From contig NZ_JBQKLQ010000006.1 of assembly GCF_052116145.1 (NCBI RefSeq), positions 124,001-188,000 of the forward strand: DNA of 64,000 nt, in the 5' to 3' direction. Shown here one piece after another: positions 8,812 through 16,922 of the stretch. The first letter of the stretch is position 1; every line of letters begins with the position of its first letter. A model generated the notes under the pieces. It was given only the letters and a program-made list of their open reading frames with translations. It made no database searches and was not told the origin of the DNA. This stretch comes from Fundicoccus sp052116145 (GTDB lineage Bacteria > Bacillota > Bacilli > Lactobacillales > Aerococcaceae). A program made the translations under genes and the position numbers.

Positions 8812-9630
8812 TTATCGTTTCTTTTCTTCTGGATTGTCGAGTAGGATTTCTGCTTCGTCTTCTGGCGCAACAATCACGTCACCGTCTTCCATTTGTTCTA
8901 ACTCATCTAAAGTCGCTTGTTCTTCCACTTGCTCCAGTTCGTTTAACGCTGTGAGTTCATCAAGTTCTTCTTCAAGTGCCTCTTCTATATCCGCTTCAAC
9001 GTCACTTTCTAGAGTATCTAATCTCTCAGGTTCATTTGGGGCGGTCCTTGTAACATCATCTGTCCCGAAGTCTTCCTCAAAAGGTTCACTCGTTGGAGCA
9101 TTTTCAGGATCGACAACAGCATTTGCTGCAACGTCTAGTTGATCAAAGGTATCTGGTTCAGTGGTTGGTGCTTCTGTATAAACTTCTGCTTCCGGAACCA
9201 CTTCCTCATTAACTGTTGGTTGGACTGGGTTCATCGTGCCTTTTTTTGTATCTATCGGACGGTTTTCACCTACAGCCCTAATCATTTCTTTAATCTGTTT
9301 ATTCCCTTCAAGTTCATCAGTAGCATGTAATGCACCATATAGATAAATTCCGATTGCAGCTATTAGCAGTGCCCAAAGGCCTGACCAAGATGAAATCAGT
9401 GTGATAATAAAGATGACTAAGTAGACTGCGTGAATGAGAAAAAAGTTCGCATGCATGAATCTTATGACTCGATTCAAGTTCACACGATTAGGGACTAATT
9501 GTTTTAATTGTGAAAATGATTGCATAAATGCAGGCTTTGCTTCTGCTTCAACGGCTAAGGGTTTGCCACAAGCTTGACAGTACTTACCATCATGCTCTAC
9601 TTTGGCTCCACAGTGGGGACAGTAATTCAT
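8812..9630 (-). CDS. Zinc-ribbon membrane protein with acidic tail
   Basis: 272-residue protein of unknown function. The first 25 residues form a zinc ribbon with two CxxC pairs (CPHCGAKV and CQACGKPL). A hydrophobic stretch at about 60-105 gives two closely spaced membrane helices. The remainder, from about residue 110, is a low-complexity tail very rich in Glu and Asp, ending EEKKR. Zinc-ribbon plus membrane-helix proteins are common and poorly defined in Firmicutes. The gene stands alone, convergent with the exporter operon. The tail should be disordered and strongly negative; its role is not known. Confidence 0.85.
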   Translation of the reverse strand: MNYCPHCGAKVEHDGKYCQACGKPLAVEAEAKPAFMQSFSQLKQLVPNRVNLNRVIRFMHANFFLIHAVYLVIFIITLISSWSGLWALLIAAIGIYLYGALHATDELEGNKQIKEMIRAVGENRPIDTKKGTMNPVQPTVNEEVVPEAEVYTEAPTTEPDTFDQLDVAANAVVDPENAPTSEPFEEDFGTDDVTRTAPNEPERLDTLESDVEADIEEALEEELDELTALNELEQVEEQATLDELEQMEDGDVIVAPEDEAEILLDNPEEKKR

Positions 9631-9746
9631 AATGTTTCGCTCCTTTTTCTTAAATTGAAATCGCTTAATGTTAATTTAATTATAGCACTCTAAGAAATCA
9701 TTACAAAATAAAAGACATCGCGCCCTATTTTTTTACTTATAATAAT

Positions 9747-9778
9747 AATCACCAACTAGTTTTCATTAGCTGGCGATT
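9747..9778 (-). terminator. Hairpin downstream of apbE
   Basis: On the minus strand AATCGCCAGCTA pairs with TAGTTGGTGATT through G-U pairs around an 8-nt loop. It is followed by an AT-rich stretch rather than a clean T-run, so it is a weak or doubtful terminator. Confidence 0.5.
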
Positions 9779-9792
9779 GTACAAATTGCAAC

Positions 9793-10728
9793 TTATAAAT
9801 AATGGAAAATCGGCGTAATCCCACTAGTGGAATAATGGTTGAGATCGCGGGTGAAAATCAGCGCTTCAATGCCCGGCAGGTTTTCCACTAGTTCAACGGC
9901 TTTATGCGGTGTGTGGGAAAATAACACCGTCGTCCATAACTCGCCATCAATCGACTTATCCGAGACAATCGTTACGCTGGCAATCTCATTGTCGATTGGA
10001 AAGCCGGTCTTCGAGTCAAAGATATGATGATATTCTTTACCATCGACAAGCAACTTGCGCTCATAAATCCCTGAAGTCACGACCGACTGGTCCGTCACCT
10101 GAACTAGTCCCAGTAAGTCGCCCCTTATTGCATGGGGATTTTGCACCCCAATATTCCAAATGCCGTGAAGGTTTTTAGGTGAACGTCCGATGGTCAAGAC
10201 GTTTCCTCCTAGGTTAATAATCCCCGCTTCGACTCCATGTTCTACAAAGAATTCTTTCAATCGATCTGCAAAATAGCCCTTCGCAACGGCTCCCAAATCC
10301 AATTCCATTCCCAGCTCTTCTAAAAAGACAGATTGCGTTGCTGGATCAAGTTGAATCCGTTCAGGATTAATTAATTTAAGTGTTGCCTCAATTTCTGCTT
10401 GGCTCGGAACTTGTGCGTCTTTAAAACCGATATGCCATAATTTCATCAAGGGGCCAATCGCAATGTTCATCGCCCAATCAGACTTCAAGCTCATTTCCTT
10501 GCCGACTTGAATTAAATCAAACATATCCGGCGCCACTTTAACTGGCTGAATTCCTGCCTGTTGATTGACCTTCATCAAATCTGACTCAGGATTATGCGCA
10601 CTAAATCGCTTCTCGTAATCTCGTAAGCGAACCTCCGCTTGTGCTACTAGTGCTTGTGCGTCTGGATGGTAAATAGTTAAGCTGATAATGGTGCCCATCA
10701 ATCGGACCTGATGACTTACTTCATGCAT
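9793..10728 (-). CDS. apbE: FAD:protein FMN transferase (ApbE family)
   Basis: 311-residue enzyme that uses FAD to attach FMN covalently to Thr or Ser of target flavoproteins. Family features seen are the N-terminal MGTIISLTIY strand, the DLGAVAKGYFADRL segment, GGNVLTIG near the FAD pocket and the C-terminal region with SVTIVSDKSIDGELWTTVLF. There is no signal peptide or lipobox, so it acts in the cytoplasm, unlike the lipoprotein ApbE forms. In low-GC Firmicutes such enzymes flavinylate extracellular electron-transfer or fumarate-reductase-like proteins, but no such target is in this window. It starts at ATG 10728, behind a GGGAG-type site. Confidence 0.9.
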   Translation of the reverse strand: MHEVSHQVRLMGTIISLTIYHPDAQALVAQAEVRLRDYEKRFSAHNPESDLMKVNQQAGIQPVKVAPDMFDLIQVGKEMSLKSDWAMNIAIGPLMKLWHIGFKDAQVPSQAEIEATLKLINPERIQLDPATQSVFLEELGMELDLGAVAKGYFADRLKEFFVEHGVEAGIINLGGNVLTIGRSPKNLHGIWNIGVQNPHAIRGDLLGLVQVTDQSVVTSGIYERKLLVDGKEYHHIFDSKTGFPIDNEIASVTIVSDKSIDGELWTTVLFSHTPHKAVELVENLPGIEALIFTRDLNHYSTSGITPIFHYL

Positions 10729-10935
10729 GTGACTCCCGCCCCTTCTGTGTGTTGTTCTTTCTATTTTACCGTAATTTTCAGAAAGGAGCTAATATTATTA
10801 GGATGTCTTTGGCGGGACATGCTTTGATGAACCAGCCACTCTTCCTTCAAAACCAGAAAAGCCAGCAGTGTCGTTCGCTCGAAGCTCACGACGATTAAAG
10901 TTAGCGGCTAGTTTGATAAAATCGTGCGGAACGCA

Positions 10936-10957
10936 GTGACGGACTCCTATTGGTCTT
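10936..10957 (+). repeat. Imperfect direct repeat, left copy
   Basis: GTGACGGACTCCTATTGGTC resembles GTGGCGGACTCCTTGTGGTC at 13114-13135, and both continue with TT. The two copies bracket the 31-bp array and the NERD gene. Between 10729 and this site nothing gene-like is visible. Confidence 0.45.
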
Positions 10958-10995
10958 GGTGGATGAAAGTTTTTCAGTTAGTGTACTGACTGAAG

Positions 10996-11886
10996 TAAGT
11001 TTTCTTATGTCGTCGCAGCCACGAGAGAAGTTTGCTTCTGTCGTCGCAGCCACGAGAGAAGTTTGCTTCTGTCGTCGAAGCTACGAGCGAAGTTTGCTTC
11101 TGTCGTCACCGCAACGAGAGAAGTTTTCTTCTGTCGTCACTGCCACGAACGAAGTTTGCTTCTGTCGTCACCGCAACGAGCGAAGTTTGCTTCTGTCGTC
11201 GCAGCCACGAGCGAAGTTTGCTTCTGTCGTCACAGCTACGAGCGAAGTTTGCTTCTGTCGTCACAGCTACGAGCGAAGTTTTCTTCAGTCGTCGCAGCAA
11301 CGAGCGAAGTTTGCTTCTGTCGTCGTAGCCACGAGCGAAGTTTTCTTCCGTCGTCGCAGCCACGAGCGGAGTTTGCTTCTGTCGTCACAGCCACGAACGA
11401 AGTTTGCTTCTGTCGTCGCAGCCACGAGCGAAGTTTGCTTCTGTCGTCACAGCCACGAGCGAAGTTTGCTTCTGTCGTCACCGCAACGAGCGAAGTTTGC
11501 TTCTGTCGTCGCAGCTACGAGCGAAGTTTTCTTCTGTCGTCGAAGCCACGAGAGAAGTTTGCTTCTGTCGTCGAAGCCACGAGAGAAGTTTGCTTCGGTC
11601 GTCGAAGCCACGAGAGAAGTTTGCTTCTGTCGTCGAAGCCACGAGAGAAGTTTGCTTCGGTCGTCGCAGCCACGAACGAAGTTTGCTTCTGTCGTCGCAG
11701 CTACGAGCGAAGTTTGCTTCGGTCGTCGCAGCCACGAGCGGAGTTTGCTTCTGTCGTCGCAGCCACGAGAGAAGTTTGCTTCTGTCGTCGCAGCAACGAG
11801 CGAAGTTTGCTTCTGTCGTCACCGCAACGAGAGAAGTTTGCTTCTCTCGTCACCGCCACGAACGAAGTTTTCTTCTGTCGTCACCT
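10996..11886. repeat. Tandem array of about 29 copies of a 31-bp repeat
   Basis: Units start every 31 bp from 10996 without a single indel up to the last, partial copy at 11864. Each unit contains GAAGTTTGCTTC, then TGTCGT, a variable stretch of about 7 nt and ACGAGC. Substitutions concentrate in the variable stretch, in the last bases before GAAG, and at TTTGC/TTTTC. About 58% GC, richer than the surroundings. Because 31 is not a multiple of three and the unit lacks stops, long open frames appear on both strands, but they have no convincing ribosome binding site. TGTCGT can pair with ACGA and CTTC with GAAG, giving one hairpin per unit. There are no unique spacers, so it is not a CRISPR array. 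Confidence 0.95.
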
Positions 11887-11922
11887 ATTGTCCTTCAAGC
11901 ACCCTCAAATTCTATCTACAGA

Positions 11923-12924
11923 TTAATCTTCAGAGTGTTCTGATTTTCTTGGTACTTGATTGGGTGAGTGCTTATCATTGTATCTAAAGCTAATTTCAGA
12001 AAATAATTCATTTAAAGGCAGCTGTCCATTAGAATACTTTCTAGAATGAGGCAATCTTTTGAAATACTTGGCGAGCGTCTGATAGATTGCAGAGTAACAA
12101 ATAATCGGACCTATGAGCCTTCCCACCTCAATCGCCGTTAAGTCCTCATAAGGAAATAAAATCCCATAATCACAAATTGTTCGGACAATTGCTTTTTCTC
12201 TACTTTCTGTATAGTGACAACTGCAACACTTAGCATGGTAGCGCTGAAACTCAATATCAAATGACGCACAATTCACACAATAAATACCTTTTTTTATTTT
12301 GGCGAATTCTTCTACTTTCAATGTCAGACGACGATCATCCGCTTGATGCTGACTCACCAACCAATTACTAAGGCGTTCATAACTTTGGTGGGGCGCTATT
12401 TGACAATTTTCTATCGCTTCCTTAATAAAGCGACGTAGCTTGGCACGTTTCAAATATGGTAGCGTCTCATCATCAATTTCAACCGTATCTTCTTCATTAA
12501 TATAGACGACATAATTTTGAATCGGTAGTTTGAAACCATTCTGTTTTAACAGCTGACTTAACAAGCCCACTGTCCGTTCCAATTGTAGAAAATCATCATG
12601 ATACTTCAACCGTCCATTCACTTGCCAACGCCCCTCTTTGTAATGATAATCAGCGGTATAATTTTTCACCTCAAAAACGGTCAACCCCAAATTGTTCACT
12701 AGAATCGCGTCAATCTGTATTTCACCACTTGGGGTTTTTAATCGAATATCCTGGAGTAACTGCCAATTTTTCGGCAAATATTGTCGCATAATCGCTCCAA
12801 ATTCATGCTCCCCAAGCAAACCAGCTTGCTTATGCTTCAATTCTCGTTGCCCTTCTAACGTTAAACCTCCGCGCTTTTCCATCTCTTCTAACCACAATAA
12901 GTCCTGATGTTTTCGTAACTTCAT
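11923..12924 (-). CDS. NERD-domain protein with C-terminal zinc-finger-like region
   Basis: 333-residue protein. The N-terminal helix (LEEMEKRGGLTLEGQ) leads into a nuclease-related domain: GEHEF, IQIDAILVNNLGLTVFEVKNY carries the D...E.K pattern of the restriction-endonuclease-like fold. A Cys-rich segment (CVNCASF, then CCSCHYTE) may bind zinc. The start at ATG 12924 is fixed by AGGAGGAG 6 nt upstream; a longer frame reaches 12972. It is convergent with the 31-bp array, ending about 36 bp from it. A truncated paralogue lies at 21572-21910 and shares part of the upstream region. DNA processing is inferred from the fold; no substrate is known. Confidence 0.85.
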   Translation of the reverse strand: MKLRKHQDLLWLEEMEKRGGLTLEGQRELKHKQAGLLGEHEFGAIMRQYLPKNWQLLQDIRLKTPSGEIQIDAILVNNLGLTVFEVKNYTADYHYKEGRWQVNGRLKYHDDFLQLERTVGLLSQLLKQNGFKLPIQNYVVYINEEDTVEIDDETLPYLKRAKLRRFIKEAIENCQIAPHQSYERLSNWLVSQHQADDRRLTLKVEEFAKIKKGIYCVNCASFDIEFQRYHAKCCSCHYTESREKAIVRTICDYGILFPYEDLTAIEVGRLIGPIICYSAIYQTLAKYFKRLPHSRKYSNGQLPLNELFSEISFRYNDKHSPNQVPRKSEHSED

Positions 12925-12940
12925 TTCGCTCCTCCTGAAA

Positions 12941-12986
12941 GTCCTTTTATATAAGTACGTATTTACAGACAAAATATGCTTTTTAA
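12941..12986 (-). promoter_or_regulatory. Upstream block shared with the second NERD gene
   Basis: This AT-rich block (minus strand: AATTAAAAAGCATA, about 20 nt, then TTATATAAAAGGA) resembles 21943-21992 upstream of the truncated NERD gene. It probably contains the promoter. No operator for a known regulator was recognised. Confidence 0.45.
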
Positions 12987-13113
12987 TTGGTTAAGTTTTT
13001 ACTATGTTTTATGAAAATGAAAACTCAATTCGTTCATTAATCTCACAATTCAAGCATCGACGCTCACCCCTTTTAAATTATTAGGCAGCTTTTGTAAATT
13101 CGTCCGTCATTTC

Positions 13114-13135
13114 GTGGCGGACTCCTTGTGGTCTT
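13114..13135 (+). repeat. Imperfect direct repeat, right copy
   Basis: Partner of 10936-10957, about 18 of 21 positions matching with one gap. It lies between the NERD promoter region and the terminator at 13156. The rest of 12987-13155 shows nothing gene-like. Confidence 0.45.
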
Positions 13136-13155
13136 CAGTTTTGGGGAGCATGATA

Positions 13156-13185
13156 AAAAGCCCACCGAATTCGGTGGGCTTTATT
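13156..13185 (-). terminator. Bidirectional terminator of the esterase operon
   Basis: AAAGCCCACCGAATTCGGTG continues into GGCTTT, a perfect 13-bp-arm palindrome with A- and T-rich flanks, directly after the small gene ending at 13207. Confidence 0.9.
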
Positions 13186-13206
13186 TAGTGATTGGTTAGA
13201 TGAGGC

Positions 13207-13398
13207 TCATTCTGATGGCTTCTTTTTAATTTCTTCAAAGGATTCGTAATCGATTGGGAAGGCATCGTCGTTTCTAGTTGGATCGCTATTTTCTTCCTGG
13301 ATAATAATATCGATGCTAGCTTCATTCTTGCCGACGAGACTTGCGAGGGATTTTCCGACGGTTTTGATTTGACGCATAATAAAATCTTCTTCTGTCAT
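13207..13398 (-). CDS. Small acidic protein, function unknown
   Basis: 63-residue soluble protein starting MTEEDFIMRQIKTVG, mostly charged, with no membrane helix or cysteine. The N-terminus (DFIMRQIK) recalls small DUF6483-type proteins, but the match is too short to rely on. It is the last gene of an operon with the esterase (gap 40 bp) and the exported protein, and is followed directly by a strong terminator. Its position and intact reading frame make it likely to be real. Confidence 0.65.
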   Translation of the reverse strand: MTEEDFIMRQIKTVGKSLASLVGKNEASIDIIIQEENSDPTRNDDAFPIDYESFEEIKKKPSE

Positions 13399-13438
13399 GG
13401 TTAGCCCGCTTTCTTTAACGTCATATTTTGACCGAAGA

Positions 13439-14272
13439 TTATAAATTAGAAAACTTCAAAAAGTCTAGGAAATGGTCGGCCCAATGTTTCTCATGGTGGG
13501 TCGCTTGGGCAACAATGTGCAAGTCGATTTGATCAACCGGCAAACCGCTACGCAAGAGGCTTTGGTAATACCAGACTGTCGAGTTGATGTAAGCTTGGTT
13601 GATGCGGTTGTTTTTCATAAAGGTCTCGTCACCGGCATTGCCCTCGTTGGTTCCCACTTGGATAAAGACACGCGTGTCAGCTTTCAAGGGGTTGGCGTTA
13701 ATAAAGTCTAAAAACTCACGTTCACTAAACCAAGACGCCAAAGAAAAAACGCCCAAATGGCCAAAAATCTCGGGATAGGCTGCGCCTATGTAAGCCGTGA
13801 TAATACCACCCATTGAGCTGCCGGCCAATAAAGTCGACTGAGCTTCAGGACGCGTGCGGTAATGGCTATCAATGAAAGGCTTGAGCGACTCAACGACCCA
13901 TTGGCCGTAAGCCATGCCGTCTCCACCCGCTTCCATAAATTCAGGCGTTTGGCTGTTATCAACTGGCCAAGGACCATATTCATCCAAACGGCGCTCGCCG
14001 GCATTATCAATCCCTACCACGATGACTTTCTGTAATTCTGGGTGGTTTTTAATCGTTGGAATGACTTTCCAGGAATATCCCGAAAAGGATTCCTTACTAT
14101 AGAAGACATTCTGACCATCATGTAAATAGACCACCGGATAGTTGGCGCTCGTTTCCTTGTCATAATCTTTCGGCAACAAGACGCGCACCCGACGCTTCTG
14201 TTGATAATAGGGCACGTTCACGTGATGCGTGTCCATTTTTAAGTAGTAGTAATCTGCACCTTTAAATTTCAC
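13439..14272 (-). CDS. Esterase of the alpha/beta-hydrolase (Esterase D/Fes-like) family
   Basis: 277-residue cytoplasmic serine hydrolase, GTG start. It has VVYLHDGQNVF near the oxyanion hole, VIVVGIDN, and the nucleophile elbow GSSMGG with Ser153. The likely catalytic His is in ATHHEKHW near the C-terminus, and an acidic partner lies in the VGTNEGNAGDE segment. Proteins of this family cleave carboxyl esters such as acetylated sugars, siderophores or S-formylglutathione; the substrate cannot be told here. It lies 21 bp after the exported protein gene and before a small unknown gene, so the three are probably co-transcribed. Confidence 0.88.
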   Translation of the reverse strand: MKFKGADYYYLKMDTHHVNVPYYQQKRRVRVLLPKDYDKETSANYPVVYLHDGQNVFYSKESFSGYSWKVIPTIKNHPELQKVIVVGIDNAGERRLDEYGPWPVDNSQTPEFMEAGGDGMAYGQWVVESLKPFIDSHYRTRPEAQSTLLAGSSMGGIITAYIGAAYPEIFGHLGVFSLASWFSEREFLDFINANPLKADTRVFIQVGTNEGNAGDETFMKNNRINQAYINSTVWYYQSLLRSGLPVDQIDLHIVAQATHHEKHWADHFLDFLKFSNL

Positions 14273-14293
14273 ACTTATTCCTCCAAACTGACA

Positions 14294-15151
14294 CTATTGC
14301 TGCAAAACAGCTGTGATTTCTTCATAGTCTTCAAAGGAAATAGTTTCTAAATCCTCTAAAGCAGGCACTCGTTCGCTCGTTGCTTGATGGGTCGCGCTGA
14401 TAAGCGTATCGGTCATGGCGCTTTGCAAGCTCGCGTAGACTTGATTGCCATACACTTCCCGTTGCAAGTCTTCATCAATATCAAGCGTCATCTTGCTGGT
14501 TAAGGTCTGGGCCGCTTGATTAACTTCCAACACTAAAGAATAGTGCGTTCCTTGTGGATAATAAGTAACTAATCGCTCCTCGTTAGCCGTCAAGTAGTCA
14601 CTCAAATCGACCGTTGCTTTAACTAAGTCGCCTTCAACCGTGAAGTCAGAAAACTGCCAATCAGGATTCAGGAAAAACTGATAGCCTTGTAAATGGAAGC
14701 CGGTAAACGCCTCATTATCTGCTTCAGCTTTCACTAAACGACCATCCACTGCCGCTGCAATTTCTTGAACACGTGCTTCGTAGTTCGGGTCGTATTTCGA
14801 CGTCCAAGCCACTGTGCTTTCTAACAGCTTTACCATATCAGAGACCTCGACTCCATTATCATATAAGTAAACCACCAACGTCATGCCAGACGTTAGCTCA
14901 GCTTCAGGAATTTGAGTCGTATGTTTCATGCCTGCAACTGCTTGATCGTAAACCATCGTCACGAGCGATTCTTGAGTTGCATTCTCGATGGTTACCTGTG
15001 ACTCGACCGTTTCTAACGCCGCAAATGCAGCAAGCACCGCTTTGAAAGTCGCCTCGTTTTCAACTGTACTTAAATCCACTACACTAGCTGCTTGGGCAGT
15101 CTTAATCGTCCAGACATTCCACAGTATTAATATCATCATTAATTTTTTCAC
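14294..15151 (-). CDS. Exported protein of unknown function
   Basis: 285-residue protein with a signal peptide: VKKLMMILILWNVWTIKTAQA followed by AS. No lipobox Cys is present, so it is probably secreted or loosely attached. The mature part alternates acidic helices and beta strands and has no cysteine. The GTG start at 15151 has GAAAGGGTGGT upstream; a TTG six codons earlier is less likely. It is the first gene of the esterase operon. A decayed copy of the same gene occupies 15814-16700 and aligns along the length (YPQGTHYSLVLEVN against YPEGTQFSMAYTFD), which shows the family was duplicated locally. No known domain recognised. Confidence 0.75.
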   Translation of the reverse strand: MKKLMMILILWNVWTIKTAQAASVVDLSTVENEATFKAVLAAFAALETVESQVTIENATQESLVTMVYDQAVAGMKHTTQIPEAELTSGMTLVVYLYDNGVEVSDMVKLLESTVAWTSKYDPNYEARVQEIAAAVDGRLVKAEADNEAFTGFHLQGYQFFLNPDWQFSDFTVEGDLVKATVDLSDYLTANEERLVTYYPQGTHYSLVLEVNQAAQTLTSKMTLDIDEDLQREVYGNQVYASLQSAMTDTLISATHQATSERVPALEDLETISFEDYEEITAVLQQ

Positions 15152-15393
15152 GGCACACCACCCTTTCAATAAAATCAGTCTATCACACTAAGAGAATATG
15201 CTTAACAGCACTCTTAGCTATTCACCGCAAAGAAGCGCCAAGCGCTGACTTGGATAATTAGACAAAGCCTTTGCCTTCAGCCCGTCCATAATGCCAATCC
15301 TTCTTGTATAGTTTAGCACACATTCCGCCCTTAGAATATGTTCATCTACTAGCCACAAGCAACCTCCTCACAGTTTAAATTCATTAAAAAACC

Positions 15394-15420
15394 GCCATAA
15401 TCAAATGGTCGGCATATGGC
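15394..15420 (-). terminator. Terminator after the small membrane protein gene
   Basis: On the minus strand GCCATA and TATGGC flank a 15-nt loop, followed by GGTTTTTT. The stretch 15190-15390 otherwise holds nothing recognisable. Confidence 0.6.
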
Positions 15421-15426
15421 TTCCTC

Positions 15427-15681
15427 TTAAAATAAACCAAACACAAATTGCCCCAGCAAAATCATACCGATGGCAGCGAATAAAATCACCATACCTTCAA
15501 AACTGTTTGCTTTTCGATACTCTCGCCACGCCGTCCACAATAAACTAAGCCCTGCTAGCAATTGTACAATCAAACTAAAGGTTTCGTTATCAATGACACC
15601 TGTCATAACGCCAAGCAAATTCACAACCAGTACGCCAATAATCCCGAAGCGCACCCAATTATCTAATGTTTTCCCCTTCAA
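15427..15681 (-). CDS. Small membrane protein
   Basis: 84-residue protein, TTG start 7 nt after GGAGG. Two to three hydrophobic helices: FGIIGVLVVNLLGVMTGV, FSLIVQLLAGLSLLWTAW and a C-terminal GMVILFAAIGMILLGQFVF. Only short polar loops connect them. A longer open frame to 15756 lacks a ribosome binding site. Function unknown; small integral membrane proteins of this type are common in Lactobacillales. Confidence 0.7.
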   Translation of the reverse strand: MKGKTLDNWVRFGIIGVLVVNLLGVMTGVIDNETFSLIVQLLAGLSLLWTAWREYRKANSFEGMVILFAAIGMILLGQFVFGLF

Positions 15682-15813
15682 ACAATCGCCTCCATTATAT
15701 ATACTGTGTAGTTTACCATACTTCATACAAGCTAACACGTAAAAAAAAAACGCCAAAAGCGCCTAAGTAGCTCTAACGCTCGCTTGGCTTCACGCAGCTA
15801 AAGCTTAGTAATA

Positions 15814-16700
15814 CTACAACCCAATATCCGCTAAAATTTGTCGGAATTCCTCAGCCGTAATGGTCGTCAATTCATCCATACTGGGCACTTTCTCGTCCGA
15901 TGGAGTCATCACAACATTGACATTCGTATCCGATAACATTGATGCCACGCTGATTCCTACTCATCCTCTGTACTTTCTGCAGCCAAAGCTTACTCCTCCA
16001 CATCGATCGTCAACGTTGATGTCACACTAGTCGTCGCTGGATCAAACGTGTAAGCCATTGAAAACTGCGTCCCTTCAGGATATAAAGACGACATCTCAGG
16101 ATTTTCAGTCATATAGCTTTCAGCATCAATCGTCACCGTCACTACGTCACCTTCCTTAGTAATCTCTGTAAACTCGATAGCTTCTGCCAAGAACATATTA
16201 TCTGAAGCGTCCACCTCAAGTCCTTCAGCCGGTGGCGTCAGTACTAAAGTCTTCCCCGACTAGCGAGCGCACTTTTTCAACTTGCGCTTCAAAATCAGGA
16301 TTTAAAGCACTCATAAAAGAGGTAGAAGACTCTAAGTAAAATACCTCTTCCGAAATCATCAAGCCATCATTATAAACATAATTAAGCAAAGTCATTAACT
16401 CATCTATAGTCACTCGCCACAATGACCGTCGTCACTTTCGTCGCCTCAGTCGCTTTGTCGTAAATCATCACCGTCGATCCGCCGTCATCTCATCGCTCAT
16501 CTTTGAACGATAACCGTCCAACTCATTAAACTGCGTCAGAACACTTCGAATATACTCCTCATCACTCATCGACCCTTGATCGAAATTAATCGTCGACACC
16601 GCTTGAACCTAGTGACTCATCGAATCATCCACCGATAAGAAACTCATGGGCACAAATCCTAACCAAGCCGCCACACTCGCTCATCTGGCTAAATAATTTT
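15814..16700 (-). pseudogene. Decayed paralogue of the exported protein at 14294
   Basis: Pieces in different frames line up in order with the 285-residue exported protein. Near the N-terminus is STINFDQGSMSDEEYIRSVL, then MIYDKATEATKVTTVIVASD (against MVYDQAVAG), YVYNDGLMISEEVFYLESST (against YLYDNGVEVSDMVKLLESTV), YPEGTQFSMAYTFD, and at the end VPSMDELTTITAEEFRQIL with a stop at 15814. Several frameshifts and in-frame stops separate them and no start with a ribosome binding site remains. It is a non-functional tandem duplicate. Confidence 0.85.
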
Positions 16701-16841
16701 CCATAAATACCCGTTTGACCAATCAAAACCCAACAAACGACAATAACTCATCACACAATAGGGCTTTAGTTTTCACAACTTTTGATAATTTTACTATAAT
16801 ACAAATACTTTTACAGCCCGATTAATATGTCATATAAATGA

Positions 16842-16876
16842 AAAACCGTAGGATTCACAAACGGAATCCTACGGTT
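16842..16876 (-). terminator. Terminator of the hom-thrB operon
   Basis: AACCGTAGGATTC and GAATCCTACGGTT form a 13-bp stem around a short loop, followed on the minus strand by TTTTTC. Confidence 0.9.
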
Positions 16877-16922
16877 GATGATTAGCTTGACTCTTAAGCG
16901 ATTGGGTCACTTGGCAAATCAT

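Noticed and set aside
10996..11886. CRISPR array
   Set aside because: Units abut without unique spacers and no cas genes are present.
10950..11987. Long open frames (up to 345 codons, several overlapping on both strands) across the 31-bp array
   Set aside because: The repeat has no stop codon in any frame and its length is not a multiple of three, so open frames arise automatically. None has a convincing ribosome binding site and substitutions do not respect a codon frame.
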